Assembly: GCF_019649055.1 (NCBI RefSeq)
Contig: NW_026570256.1
Location: 992,001 to 1,056,000, forward strand
Length of the DNA: 64,000 nucleotides
Source: Paramacrobiotus metropolitanus
Taxonomy: Eukaryota > Tardigrada > Eutardigrada > Parachela > Macrobiotidae
Direction of reading: 5' to 3'
Within the stretch, counting starts at the first letter, position 1; each line of letters starts with the position of its first letter. Positions 35,641 through 44,911 of this stretch are shown here, piece by piece. The notes beneath the pieces are model-generated. The model saw only the letters and a program-made list of their open reading frames with translations, was not told where the DNA came from and made no database searches. Position numbers and translations under genes: made by a program.

Positions 35641-37785
35641 CGGACACAGCCAGATGTCGTTGTCTCCCGGGTGAACCATGCTGGCCCACCAAAGAGCAAG
35701 AGGCAGCATTCAATGAAACCATCGGCGGCCGGCTTATCTTCCCAAAGCCCACTGGTATTGTTGAAATACGTTGCTTACAAACACAGCTTTATTACAGTAT
35801 TTGTTTGAAATTTAATGTTATTATGAATTTAGCCTTTCCATGTTATGCGGGTAAAACCAGAAATCCACGTGAATGTGCGGAAATACAGAAGAACTATAAC
35901 AAACCAGGCTATTTGGTCAACAGACCGGGTAGTATGCAGTTGTTCAACTGGGAAGACATGGGAGGGATGCGGTGTTCACTGGAAGGCGTCAGTGTATGGA
36001 ATACAACGTGTTCGATGGGTCGTACACCGTATTACGCTGTGGATGTCCACACGGTTGCCGATATCCAGAAAGCGCTGGTCTTTGCGGAACAGCACAATAT
36101 TCGCGTTGTAGTGAAGAGTACGGGTCATGATTACCTGGGACGGAGCACCGGATACGGAACATTAATGATTTGGATGCGGAATTTTCAAGGAAACGTACAA
36201 ACGAATTTAACCTTTATGCCAACCTGCTGTGATAGCAGCCATCGGTTTAATAGTCCAGTTATTACGGTGCCGGCTGGAAAAACATGGAACGATGTCTACC
36301 CAAAAGTACAGTAATCCTTCTTTTAAAGTCAAGCTGAATTACATAAACCCCTCAGCAAATTAAATAGTCTTATTCATATTAAGTTACTTAACACTCGTAG
36401 TCGTATGAGTATTTAAAGATTTCATGTACGTACAGCTAGAGGAGGACTTTAACGGAGCCTACGCAATGATTGGTGGGTACTGCTACGACATTAGCGCAGC
36501 GGGTGGTTTCACTTTTGGCGGCGGGCACAGTCCACTTTCCCCGGCATTCGGCTTAGCAGCGGACAACGTCCTACAAGTGACAATGCTAACGGCAAACGGC
36601 GAACTTCTGACCGCCAACGCTTGCCAGAATAAAGACCTCCTCTGGGCGATGCGCGGCGGTGGGGGCGGGACTTTCGGAATTGTCACCTCCATCACCTACA
36701 AACTGCACTACATTCCTAAGGGACTCTTTGCGTACACGATGCTGGTGCTCCACGCAAACCTAACCGGTAAGCTGGAAACGGAGCAAGTAGGACAGGTTGT
36801 GGGAGTCCTCGCGGAATATACTACAGCACTGGAAGCGGCTGGGTGGGGCGGGTATTTAAATTACCTACCACAGTTTGGAATTAGTCTCATGTTCTTGAGA
36901 CCGGCGGATCGTCTGGATGCGTTGGACGCTATGATAGATTTCAAGGAGGGATTGGTTGCGGTGCAGTCCAGAGTGGGGATTGCCGTGGGACCAAGTCCGA
37001 CAGCTGGCGAGAATTATTTACAACATTTTAATTCCTTCGAAGTAGGTTTCCGAATGTATATTTTTTACGCTATGAGTCTATGACGCAAATCAAAACGTTA
37101 GCAATTTCTGGTTGCAAAGCGTTGAGTATATGGTTGAGCATATGGAATACGAAGTATACGTAGTATATTCCATATATGGTTGAGTATATTCATCGTATTT
37201 ATTTTTTACTCTTTTTTTAAGGAATGGCGGATTTGGACAGATACGATCGGCGTCTTCGACATGTTTTACTCTGGATTCCGTGTGACATTGGGATCTCGCT
37301 TCGTCCCACGATCAGCTTTGGCGGATCCCCAAAAGTTAACAGCCGCCATCATGGCGGGTGTCAAACAGAATGGTGTCGCCAACGGACTGGCGATCATGGT
37401 GGTGACCAGTAACGTCGTGCGTACTTTCGATCCAGACTCTTTGGAGACCTCCCTTACCCCAGCCTGGCGACGGGCAACGTGGATCACGCTGATGTTTACC
37501 GGCTGGGATGGGAGGACACCGCAAGCAGTTATCACAGATAAGATGGCGGCGCTGAATCGGGGATTCCAGGTGTGGCGCGATGCCTACCCGGATACGGGAG
37601 TGTATTCTAACGAAATAGCATTGGAGGAGCCTAATTGGCAGAATGCGTCATGGGGAGTTAACTATGACAGACTGCGTAGGATTAAAAAGGCGGTCGATCC
37701 TAATGGAATTTTTGTGTGCAGAATGTGTGTGGGCAGTGAAGAGTGGGAGGAGGATGTTCAGAATCGAATGTGTCGTGTCCATTAG
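35641..37785 (+). CDS. Secreted FAD-linked oxidase, BBE family (copy 2)
   Basis: Model join(35641..35754, 35833..36305, 36436..37041, 37222..37785) plus an unfound 5' signal exon. Introns GTATTG..TTTAG, GTACAG..TACAG and GTAGGT..TTAAG keep phase. Exon 1 gives CRCLPGEPCWPTKEQEAAFN; exon 2 has [14 protein letters not shown] with the flavin-attachment His; exon 3 has [17 protein letters not shown] (Cys candidate for a second flavin bond) and [16 protein letters not shown]; exon 4 has the BBE domain (PDTGVYSNEIALEEPNWQ, SWGVNYDRLR, CRMCVGSEEW). The last exon is 564 nt in both copies and the others differ by a few nt. Both copies should be soluble secreted flavoenzymes using O2; the substrate is not predictable. 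The gene ends 0.5 kb before the giant retroelement. Confidence 0.87.
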
Positions 37786-38296
37786 AAAAATTATGGCCTT
37801 GTCGCTTTTTATAGACTGAATCGGCTAGTAATTCGTCATAATTTTGCAATAAAGTTAGTTCCTTCATGTCAGAATTTAAAGAGTCATAGGCTTCAAGACG
37901 CCGCCTTTTTTGGCATTTTCGGCTGACATGTATGCATTATACGCGTACATGACATGTATGTATGCACAATATCGCATAGTTGTATTCAGGTTAACGTATT
38001 TTCAGTTGAACGCGATCGAGTTTATCGAAAATAGAGTTTCTCAGATCAGCCGATACCACTGTAAACTGTAACACGACATCGGAAAGTTTCTTAATTGCAG
38101 TGATTCCTGTCTTTCTTATGCAACGCATATCATAAAAACGAGAAACCACTTGACCTGTAAACCTTTAATCAGTCAAACATCGAACAATAGTTGCATAACG
38201 ATTTTGTAGTTTTTAGGCATCCAATAATACTGTAATAACATGTTTTGAGCACCTGTACTATACGCGTAGCTCGAAAAGCGGCTGCCGGTCTTTAAG

Positions 38297-38300
38297 GCCG
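38297..38300. repeat. Target-site duplication, left (GCCG)
   Basis: GCCG lies immediately before the 5' LTR and again immediately after the 3' LTR (63,114-63,117). A 4-bp duplication is typical of many Ty3/gypsy integrases. Confidence 0.85.
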
Positions 38301-38654
38301 TGTGAGACGAGGCTCACTAGCGTTCACGTCCGTGGCGCTAGGCGCTACGCCTTTGGATTACGGTCTGTGTTGTGTCTCGCTTCTGATTGGCTTGCGCTTT
38401 ATTAGTGGGCGCGGCTTAGCACGTGCTGCACAGTGTTACACACTGTTGAATTGGCTCTACGATTTGTGATCGAGCTGCGCCGATCACTTGTTGATTTCTG
38501 GTCTCCAGACTTTCAATATTATTAAAAGTCAGCTATTAGCGGTGCGACGTTTCGCGATTCCGCGTAGTTCGCTATACTGATCGCATAGCTCACTCCACGG
38601 GATCTATTCCGTTTAGGTCTCCGTATCTGGATCACAGTCGGATCCAGCATTAGA
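38301..38654 (+). repeat. 5' LTR
   Basis: 354 bp, begins TGTGAGACGAGG and ends CAGCATTAGA; read base by base it is identical to 62,760-63,113. It begins with TG but does not end with the usual CA: the repeat and the duplication set the end at TTAGA. No AATAAA is visible. It contains none of the AAAGGTCA motifs that fill the internal part. Confidence 0.97.
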
Positions 38655-38665
38655 TGGTAGCAGAG
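38655..38665 (+). promoter_or_regulatory. Primer binding site (initiator tRNA-Met type)
   Basis: TGGTAGCAGAG starts directly after the 5' LTR and is the complement of the ...CTCTGCTACCA 3' end of animal initiator tRNA-Met. The match ends after 11 bases (next base C where G is expected). Confidence 0.8.
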
Positions 38666-39540
38666 CCGACAGCGGTTCTCTGATTTGAATTGATCTGATC
38701 TGATTTGACTGGTGTCAGGCAAAGTTGGCCTGTTATTTGACGTGTTACCCGCGACCAGCAAGGCGCAGGTCTGTGTGACAGCAAAGCGCACACCACAAGC
38801 GGTGCAATTTCCCCCATCGGACGCGGATTTCCAGCTTCGGTTTTCGGTACGGTATCTTCAGCGAAGAACCGTGCTGTTTCCTTAGCTGTGCAAGAGTGCA
38901 AGAGTTTCAGTCGTCAGTGTTCCTCGGTGTAGAGTCTTCAGCGAAGACCTACACTGGTGTCACTGATACTCGGCAAGGATTCAGCGAATCCTAAGCCGTG
39001 GGCCACAAGCGGCGAAGCGCCAAAAGGGGCGCACGGAAAAGACCAGATCAGACTCCTCCAAACTGGAGTAGAGCACTACTACTGTTGCTACGGCAGTCAG
39101 CCGGCACAGTAGCAGATTAAAAGCGTGCGGCACAACCGCTACGGAAAAGCGGCAACGCGGGAGCGGATTTTGGAGAAGAAATCGGATCATCTGGATCACT
39201 TCCCCCGTGGAACGGACGGTCAACAGGTAGAAAACCGTTATTAATTACGGCATTGGTTAGACGGTAAAAGTTGCAATTTCTATTGGCCGATACTGAGCTG
39301 AGCGTAGACGTAGGCGGGATTTTGCACACGGTGCGCAAGTCTGGCCGTTGACCGTGACGTCAGGCTGATATAAAATTTAAGCGGACTAACGTGATTGGTC
39401 AGTTATCTGAGCTGTGATTGGTTGAAATTTGAACTGAGTAAATCGAGCTAGCGGACCAATCAGAACGAAGTAAACAACCCGAATGGGGATTTTCCGTTGA
39501 ACTCGAACTGTAAAAGGGAAATTTGAATTGAGACGAGATA
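38666..39540. other. Element leader, first part; conserved hairpins
   Basis: Untranslated. Holds hairpins also found in the 3' UTR: GGATTC/GAATCC near 38,978-38,992, the string GTGGGCCACAAGCGGCGAA at about 39,000, and a nested hairpin at 39,079-39,112 (CTACTGT/ACAGTAG outside, CGGC-AGTCA-GCCG inside). Confidence 0.7.
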
Positions 39541-39800
39541 TTTGAAAGGGAGAGTGACCTTTAACCTGAATTGAGCTGGAAAGTGACCTTTAACCAAAAT
39601 TGAGCTGGAAAGTGACCTTTAACTAAAATTGAGTTGGAAAGTGAACTTTAACCTGAATTGAGCTGGAAAGTGACCTTTAACCAAAATTGAGCTGGAAAGT
39701 GACCTTTGACTTAAATTGAGCTGGAAAGTGACCTTTAACTAAAATCGAGCTGGGAAGTGACCTTTGAGCTGAGTTGAGTTTGGAAGTGACCTTTACCAAA
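39541..39800. repeat. 29-bp tandem array carrying TGACCTTT
   Basis: Nine units at exact 29-bp steps: TGACCT at 39,555, 39,584, 39,613, (39,642 as TGAACT), 39,671, 39,700, 39,729, 39,758 and 39,787. Consensus GAGCTGGAAAGTGACCTTTAAC plus a variable stretch. Further copies of the motif, at 39,832, 39,953, 39,994, 40,037 and 40,079, are spaced 41-121 bp. Confidence 0.95.
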
Positions 39801-40161
39801 AAGTTGGAACTGATTAAGTTGAACCAAAAAGTGACCTTTTAACGAAGTTGAAATTGAGTCAGTTAGTAGTACAGCGATATCAGCAGCTGTAGAATTTTAT
39901 TCGTAAAAGTGTTCTGAACTGTAAAAAGGCTCTCGAAGTTTTGTCTGAAAAGTGACCTTTAGGGCAAATCTCTCGAACTTTTTATTGAAAAAGTGACCTT
40001 TAAACGGAACTTAACCGAAATTTTTCAATCGAAAAGTGACCTTTAGCAAGGACTTAGAAAAATTTCGAAAGTACAAAGTGACCTTTAGGACAACTGAATA
40101 AACCATACAATAACGCGTGTGTGAGAACAATTGGCAGGAGCGTCCAAGTTATCCGATCAAC

Positions 40162-43100
40162 ATGGACAAAGACAACGACGAACCGACATCAAATAACAGC
40201 CAGGGAAGCAGGAGCTCCCGAGGATCACAGCAAGGTGCAGCTGATCCTTATAAAAAGGAATACAAGTCGCTCGCACGTCCAGTCGGCCACGACAGACAGA
40301 CCCGAGCGGCTGTGACCTTTGCAAGAAAGGACAGCAAAGGCAGCGATAGCACATACCAAGTGGCGCTGGGAGCTACACAGAACGAAGAGAGCTCCAGCGG
40401 AGACGGAAAGCAAACCCCCGCGTCTGTGGCGGGAGGAAAACCGATGAACCAGAAAAAGGTCACTGGGGAGGACAGAACCACAGAGAAGGAAGAGGAAGCA
40501 GTCGGGGCATCACAACTGGATGCTACCACTGTCGGAACTGACGAGCAGGATAAAAATGTGAACCTGACTCGATCGGAAACGGAAAAGACAAAGGTCACCG
40601 AAGAGGAACTTGCCGAACTGGGACTGGATGACCTTTCACTGAACGACAGGACTTCAGCCGATGACCTTTGGGCAACTCCAATGGTCTCAGACGAGTCAAA
40701 TGAATCGTATTTCACGGATGATGAAACGACGATGAATATGTCCTTCCAAACCGCGATAAGAGAAGCCGACCGTGCTGAAGGGATGACACCCTTCAAGGAA
40801 ATACCCGAGCACCTCATTGAACGGACAAAAACAGGAAAGGTCATTAATGTACGACCACCATCACCGAATAGTCCCACAACGACTTTGAGGACTCGTGTGA
40901 GGGAGTTGGAAAGCGAACTCGAAGCCAAGGAAAGTCAGGCAACGAAACGAACAAAAGAAAATCGGGAAAAACTGTCGTCGCTGGAAGCCCGAATATACGT
41001 ATTGGAACAACAACAGGTTGACCTGGAGAGCACGGCGGACGAATGGAAGATTAAGTATGAACGCCAAAGAGAACTCGCGGAAGAATACTTGAAAATGGTC
41101 GATGACAGAGAAATGGAAGGTCATCTTGCAGTCAGTGACCTTAACGAAAGTATGTCAGAAGAATCAGCGGAAAGGTCACAACACTTAGCCGAACTGAAGG
41201 ACGAATGCGACGCATTGAAACAAAAGGTTACCGAAGCTGAAGCAAAGAGGGACGACTATGCGACCAAACTCGCCGAAGCTACCCAGCGACTGTTAACAAA
41301 CACTACTGAAGTGTTCAAGCTCAGAAACGATCTGAAGCAACGGGACGAGAATATCGGAATACTCCAACGAGAATCGAAAGGTCATCAGAGAAGAGCTGAT
41401 GAAGCCGTCCAAGCGGCTAAAGATCTGAGAGACCTCACAGCTACCGAAGGCGCACGGTTGAGCAACGAAATTAAACAGGTGATGGACGAGAACCAGATGT
41501 TGAAGGAAGATAACAAAAAGGTCACCGCAGAGAACATTGAATTGAAAGAAGTCGCTAAGACAATCGCCGAAAAAGGTCTGAGATGGGAGCACGAGGCACA
41601 CCTCCTAGATGTAAAGGTCACCGCGCTCGAATTGAAAGACAAAGAGTGGCAACAAGCGGCTCACCAGAAGACACAGGAAATCATCAAACTCAACACGGAG
41701 TTGATAGATATGACCCAAACGGTAATGACAGGGGAGGATGAGCTCACCCAAACGAAGAATCAGCTGAAGGCAGCAGCCGAGGAATATACGAAACTGGAAA
41801 GAGATGTGACCCAGTTGGTGGAACACATAAAAAAGGTGGAGAATGACACTGAAAAGGTCATCCAGGAGAAAACGTTCCAACTCCACCAGCATATGTTGAA
41901 GGTCAAGGAGGAGAATCAGAACTTGAAGACCGAGAAGGAGGAATCTCAGTTAAAAATCAGACGCCTCGAAGACGAAAATAAGACGCTTAATATGTCCAAC
42001 AAACATAAAGACGAACAGCTCCTGCAATATGGAGTTCGAACCGCAATAGTGGAATCACCCCCGCCCAGTTACAGTAAAGCACATGAAACGGGCACGGGCA
42101 AAAGCTTCCACTTTGAGATGCCGCTGCGAACTGGTACCGGCAGAGGAAACGTCAAAGACGAAAAGGATGGTGAAAAGGTCAAAGATGACAAAGAGCCACC
42201 ATCAGGAGGCTATCCGCACACGAGTCATGGCGATCCCTCCCAATTTCCCCCGCATATTGAAACGAATGTGTATAATGACGAAAGGCTCAAGGACAGACCC
42301 TCCAGCCGACAAGAACGCTCTCGGAAGTCCCGTTACGGAAAGGCGAAACCAAAACAAAATGACGATGAAAATAGCGAAGAGGAGGATGACCCGACAGCGG
42401 AATCGACAGCGGCGCAATTGACAAAGGCGCTAAATTCGATGGCTAGGAAAACGACATTAGTGACCTTTGACGGAAGTCGCGATGCGGTAAATGGCTGGAC
42501 ACAATTGGTCCGAGATACACAGCGAACCTACCGACTTACGGATGATCAAATTTTAATCGAAATAGCTAGCGCGGTGAAGGGACCGGCAAAAACCTGGTTC
42601 GAAGGAGAGAGAGAAATCGCACTCCAGGAAGAGACCGAATATACGGTGACAGAATGGATGACTAAATTTAAAGACGAATATGGTGACCGTGATGAAGAAG
42701 TCCTCGGCTTACGAGAAGCCATGGCAAGGAAATTCGACCTTGGAAAAGAATCGCTTGACCAGTTTTATCAAGCGATCATGAAATACAAGGCGAAAAGGAT
42801 CATTACTGAGAAGCAAGCAGTCGGCTTCCTTATCGAAGGATGCAGAGCGGACAGTGACCTTTATAAGGCACTGCGCACACAGCAGTGTAGAACGCCAACC
42901 GAAATCAAAGATTTCTTCCGACATTGGTCAGCTGGAGAAGAAAAGTACAAAGCACCGAAAGGTCAACGCAACCAGGACTATGTCACAATTCGCACAGGAC
43001 AAGTTGAGAATGTGCCACAACAAAGGATTGCGGCAGCACCGGTTCAACAGGCGGTTGAATACCGCAGAGAAGCCCCGGTGCAAGAGGTCACAAAGGAGGT

Positions 43101-43968
43101 GACCTTTATCGATAGCCAGACGGGACAGCCACTTACATACGCAATGGTAGCTGCGATACAGGCGGCGGCTCAAGTGAGACCGGTACCTCAGAATGTGGCT
43201 CCACCGGCACCACAGAATGTGGCCCTTATGAATGCAGGATTACCACAACAAGGAGTGGGCAATGGAAATTTCGGTGGAAACGGATATGGTAATGGAAATT
43301 GGAATGGAGGTCAAGGGAACTTCCAGAATCAAGGTCAAGGTCAAGGCAACTTCCAGCCAAATAGAGGAAATCAGAATAACTTCCAGCAGAATCAGGGGTC
43401 ACGAACGGAATTCAAGTTTCAAATGATTGACGGATGGGTTGCAAATGGTGTGCAGATGTGCCAATACTGCATGTATGGCAACCACCAGACCCAGGGATGC
43501 AAGTTCGCGAATACGCCACCGGATCAGAACCCGAACTTGTTCGCCTTTAGAGAATGGCAACGGCTGCGCAATTCGGGCGGCTGGCGCCAGGCGGTAGCAA
43601 ACGGATATGACCTGATAGCTCAATGGTATCAGGCGAAAGCGAACTTTCAGCAAGGAAACGGAAATTATGGAAACGGAAATGGTGGCCAAGGCGGCGGCAA
43701 CCGTGGCGGCTTCCGAGGCGGCTTCAAAGGAAAGAATAGGGGCTTCGGCCGCGGCAATTGGAATGGCGGCAACCGAAACGGCGGAAACGGAGGTGGCCAA
43801 GGAAACTACCAACAGGGTGGTGGCCAAAATAATGGTGGTGGCCAGAATAACGGAGGCGGACAAAATTATGTCCCGGTAAATAACGGCGGACAAGGAAACG
43901 TGCAAGGAAACGTGCAGGGCGCGCAACAAAGTGGTGCGCCGGTTCAGGGAAACGGGCAAGATCAGTAG
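40162..43968 (+). CDS. gag: Gag: coiled coil, capsid-like domain, zinc knuckle
   Basis: Structural polyprotein, 1268 residues from the first ATG (40,162); the frame is open from 40,117. Order: charged, disordered N-terminus (1-220); long coiled coil (about 230-625, heptads around RTRVRELESELEAKE); basic linker; retrotransposon gag/capsid-like helical domain at about 770-930 (VTFDGSRDAVNGWTQLVRD, AKTWFEGEREI, FKDEYGDRDEEV); Q/N/G-rich tail. A canonical CCHC zinc knuckle, CQYCMYGNHQTQGC (CX2CX4HX4C, about 1100-1113), and RGG repeats (RGGFRGGFKGKNRG) give nucleic-acid binding. It is two to three times the usual Ty3 gag length because of the added coiled coil and prion-like tail. It ends at TAG 43,966, inside the stem of a frameshift signal. 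About 25 copies of AGGTCA/TGACCT lie in the coding sequence in all frames. Confidence 0.93.
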   Translation: MDKDNDEPTSNNSQGSRSSRGSQQGAADPYKKEYKSLARPVGHDRQTRAAVTFARKDSKGSDSTYQVALGATQNEESSSGDGKQTPASVAGGKPMNQKKVTGEDRTTEKEEEAVGASQLDATTVGTDEQDKNVNLTRSETEKTKVTEEELAELGLDDLSLNDRTSADDLWATPMVSDESNESYFTDDETTMNMSFQTAIREADRAEGMTPFKEIPEHLIERTKTGKVINVRPPSPNSPTTTLRTRVRELESELEAKESQATKRTKENREKLSSLEARIYVLEQQQVDLESTADEWKIKYERQRELAEEYLKMVDDREMEGHLAVSDLNESMSEESAERSQHLAELKDECDALKQKVTEAEAKRDDYATKLAEATQRLLTNTTEVFKLRNDLKQRDENIGILQRESKGHQRRADEAVQAAKDLRDLTATEGARLSNEIKQVMDENQMLKEDNKKVTAENIELKEVAKTIAEKGLRWEHEAHLLDVKVTALELKDKEWQQAAHQKTQEIIKLNTELIDMTQTVMTGEDELTQTKNQLKAAAEEYTKLERDVTQLVEHIKKVENDTEKVIQEKTFQLHQHMLKVKEENQNLKTEKEESQLKIRRLEDENKTLNMSNKHKDEQLLQYGVRTAIVESPPPSYSKAHETGTGKSFHFEMPLRTGTGRGNVKDEKDGEKVKDDKEPPSGGYPHTSHGDPSQFPPHIETNVYNDERLKDRPSSRQERSRKSRYGKAKPKQNDDENSEEEDDPTAESTAAQLTKALNSMARKTTLVTFDGSRDAVNGWTQLVRDTQRTYRLTDDQILIEIASAVKGPAKTWFEGEREIALQEETEYTVTEWMTKFKDEYGDRDEEVLGLREAMARKFDLGKESLDQFYQAIMKYKAKRIITEKQAVGFLIEGCRADSDLYKALRTQQCRTPTEIKDFFRHWSAGEEKYKAPKGQRNQDYVTIRTGQVENVPQQRIAAAPVQQAVEYRREAPVQEVTKEVTFIDSQTGQPLTYAMVAAIQAAAQVRPVPQNVAPPAPQNVALMNAGLPQQGVGNGNFGGNGYGNGNWNGGQGNFQNQGQGQGNFQPNRGNQNNFQQNQGSRTEFKFQMIDGWVANGVQMCQYCMYGNHQTQGCKFANTPPDQNPNLFAFREWQRLRNSGGWRQAVANGYDLIAQWYQAKANFQQGNGNYGNGNGGQGGGNRGGFRGGFKGKNRGFGRGNWNGGNRNGGNGGGQGNYQQGGGQNNGGGQNNGGGQNYVPVNNGGQGNVQGNVQGAQQSGAPVQGNGQDQ

Positions 43969-44813
43969 GCACCGGTGAGCCTACTGATCGCCCCGACCCT
44001 AAACCACCGGATAAAAAGGGAATGGAAAGGTCACCACTGCAGAATGGTACTGCAGTGAATGTGACCACTGCAACGGCTATAAGGATGCCGTCAGCGCGAA
44101 AAGAAAATGGACCGGCTATATGGATGCCGCAACCACAGGAAACGGCTATAAGGATGCCGTCACAGCAGCAAAAAGAACTGGTTATCGGGAAACCAGTACA
44201 AGCGGATAAAAGGTCACCGCAGAACGGTACTGCGAGTGGATATGTGCAACGAGACCAAAGGTCACCGCAGAATGGTACTGCGAGTGGAAATTGTCGTGAC
44301 GGTAGCGCGACACTGCGAACAGCGCAGCAAAATGAAAGGTCACCGTATTGCAGCGAAAAGGTGTTAGCTGAACGCCGTGCATTACGCAATGCGAAGATTC
44401 AACAGGCGTTGTTGAACCAGAAGAAACCACAGAATGGCACGACACAAGAGGAAAATGAGCAACATGCGAAATTCCGGAAATACTTGGCAGAAAACGACAA
44501 AGCGAATGAGTCATGTTGTGACTGTTACGGAGATGCAAAGCCAAAGTTCTGGAATTGCTCGGAGGACGAAGATGAGAAGTTGATGAGGCAAAAATGGATG
44601 GAGCAGAATGTCACTGCTAACAGAAGAGATGAAAGGTCACCTTCCGTAGGAAAAGTCCAAGTGAAAAGTAAAGGAGCAAGTGCGAACGCTAAAGGTCACG
44701 GCGACAGCGTCGTGTTAAAAGGTCAAGAAACAGACTTGACACTGCGAACAGCGCAGCAAAGAATAGCGAACAGGCACAGCAGAACTCCGATGACTCACTT
44801 GTGGATGCAGTAA
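43884..44813 (+). CDS. -1 frame linker ORF after gag (hairpin-rich)
   Basis: Open in frame -1 relative to gag and overlapping it by 85 nt; an internal ATG lies at 44,022. The product is low complexity, rich in Asn, Gln, Thr and Ala, with repeats such as PQNGTASG and TAIRMPS. No domain is recognised. At the RNA level the region is a series of small hairpins (see findings), several directly after AAAGGTCAC. It ends at TAA 44,811; the same frame then continues open to 45,068 and overlaps the protease frame from 44,888. It probably serves as a gag-protease linker made by frameshifting rather than a separate enzyme. Confidence 0.7.
   Translation, partial: RRTRKRARKRAGRATKWCAGSGKRARSVGTGEPTDRPDPKPPDKKGMERSPLQNGTAVNVTTATAIRMPSARKENGPAIWMPQPQETAIRMPSQQQKELVIGKPVQADKRSPQNGTASGYVQRDQRSPQNGTASGNCRDGSATLRTAQQNERSPYCSEKVLAERRALRNAKIQQALLNQKKPQNGTTQEENEQHAKFRKYLAENDKANESCCDCYGDAKPKFWNCSEDEDEKLMRQKWMEQNVTANRRDERSPSVGKVQVKSKGASANAKGHGDSVVLKGQETDLTLRTAQQRIANRHSRTPMTHLWMQ
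43947..44010 (+). promoter_or_regulatory. Programmed -1 frameshift site at the gag end
   Basis: Slippery heptamer GGGAAAC at 43,947-43,953, phased G GGA AAC in the gag frame. Spacer of 6 nt. Perfect 11-bp stem, GATCAGTAGGC (43,960-43,970) with GCCTACTGATC (43,979-43,989), 8-nt loop ACCGGTGA. Loop bases CCGGTG (43,972-43,977) can pair with CACCGG at 44,005-44,010, forming an H-type pseudoknot. The gag stop (43,966) lies within the stem. The -1 frame is open from 43,884 through 44,810. The heptamer is the one used at the gag-pro junction of type D retroviruses. Confidence 0.93.
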
Positions 44814-44911
44814 CGCTGCAACGGAAGGAAATATGGCAAAAGTGGCCTACAGACCGAATGGGAATCACGGGATGTGGATACCCGTGACACCGAAAGCGAA
44901 ACAAAAGTGGA

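Noticed and set aside
39541-39800. 29-bp periodic array as a CRISPR array
   Set aside because: Units are directly abutting with no unique spacers, in a eukaryotic retrotransposon leader.
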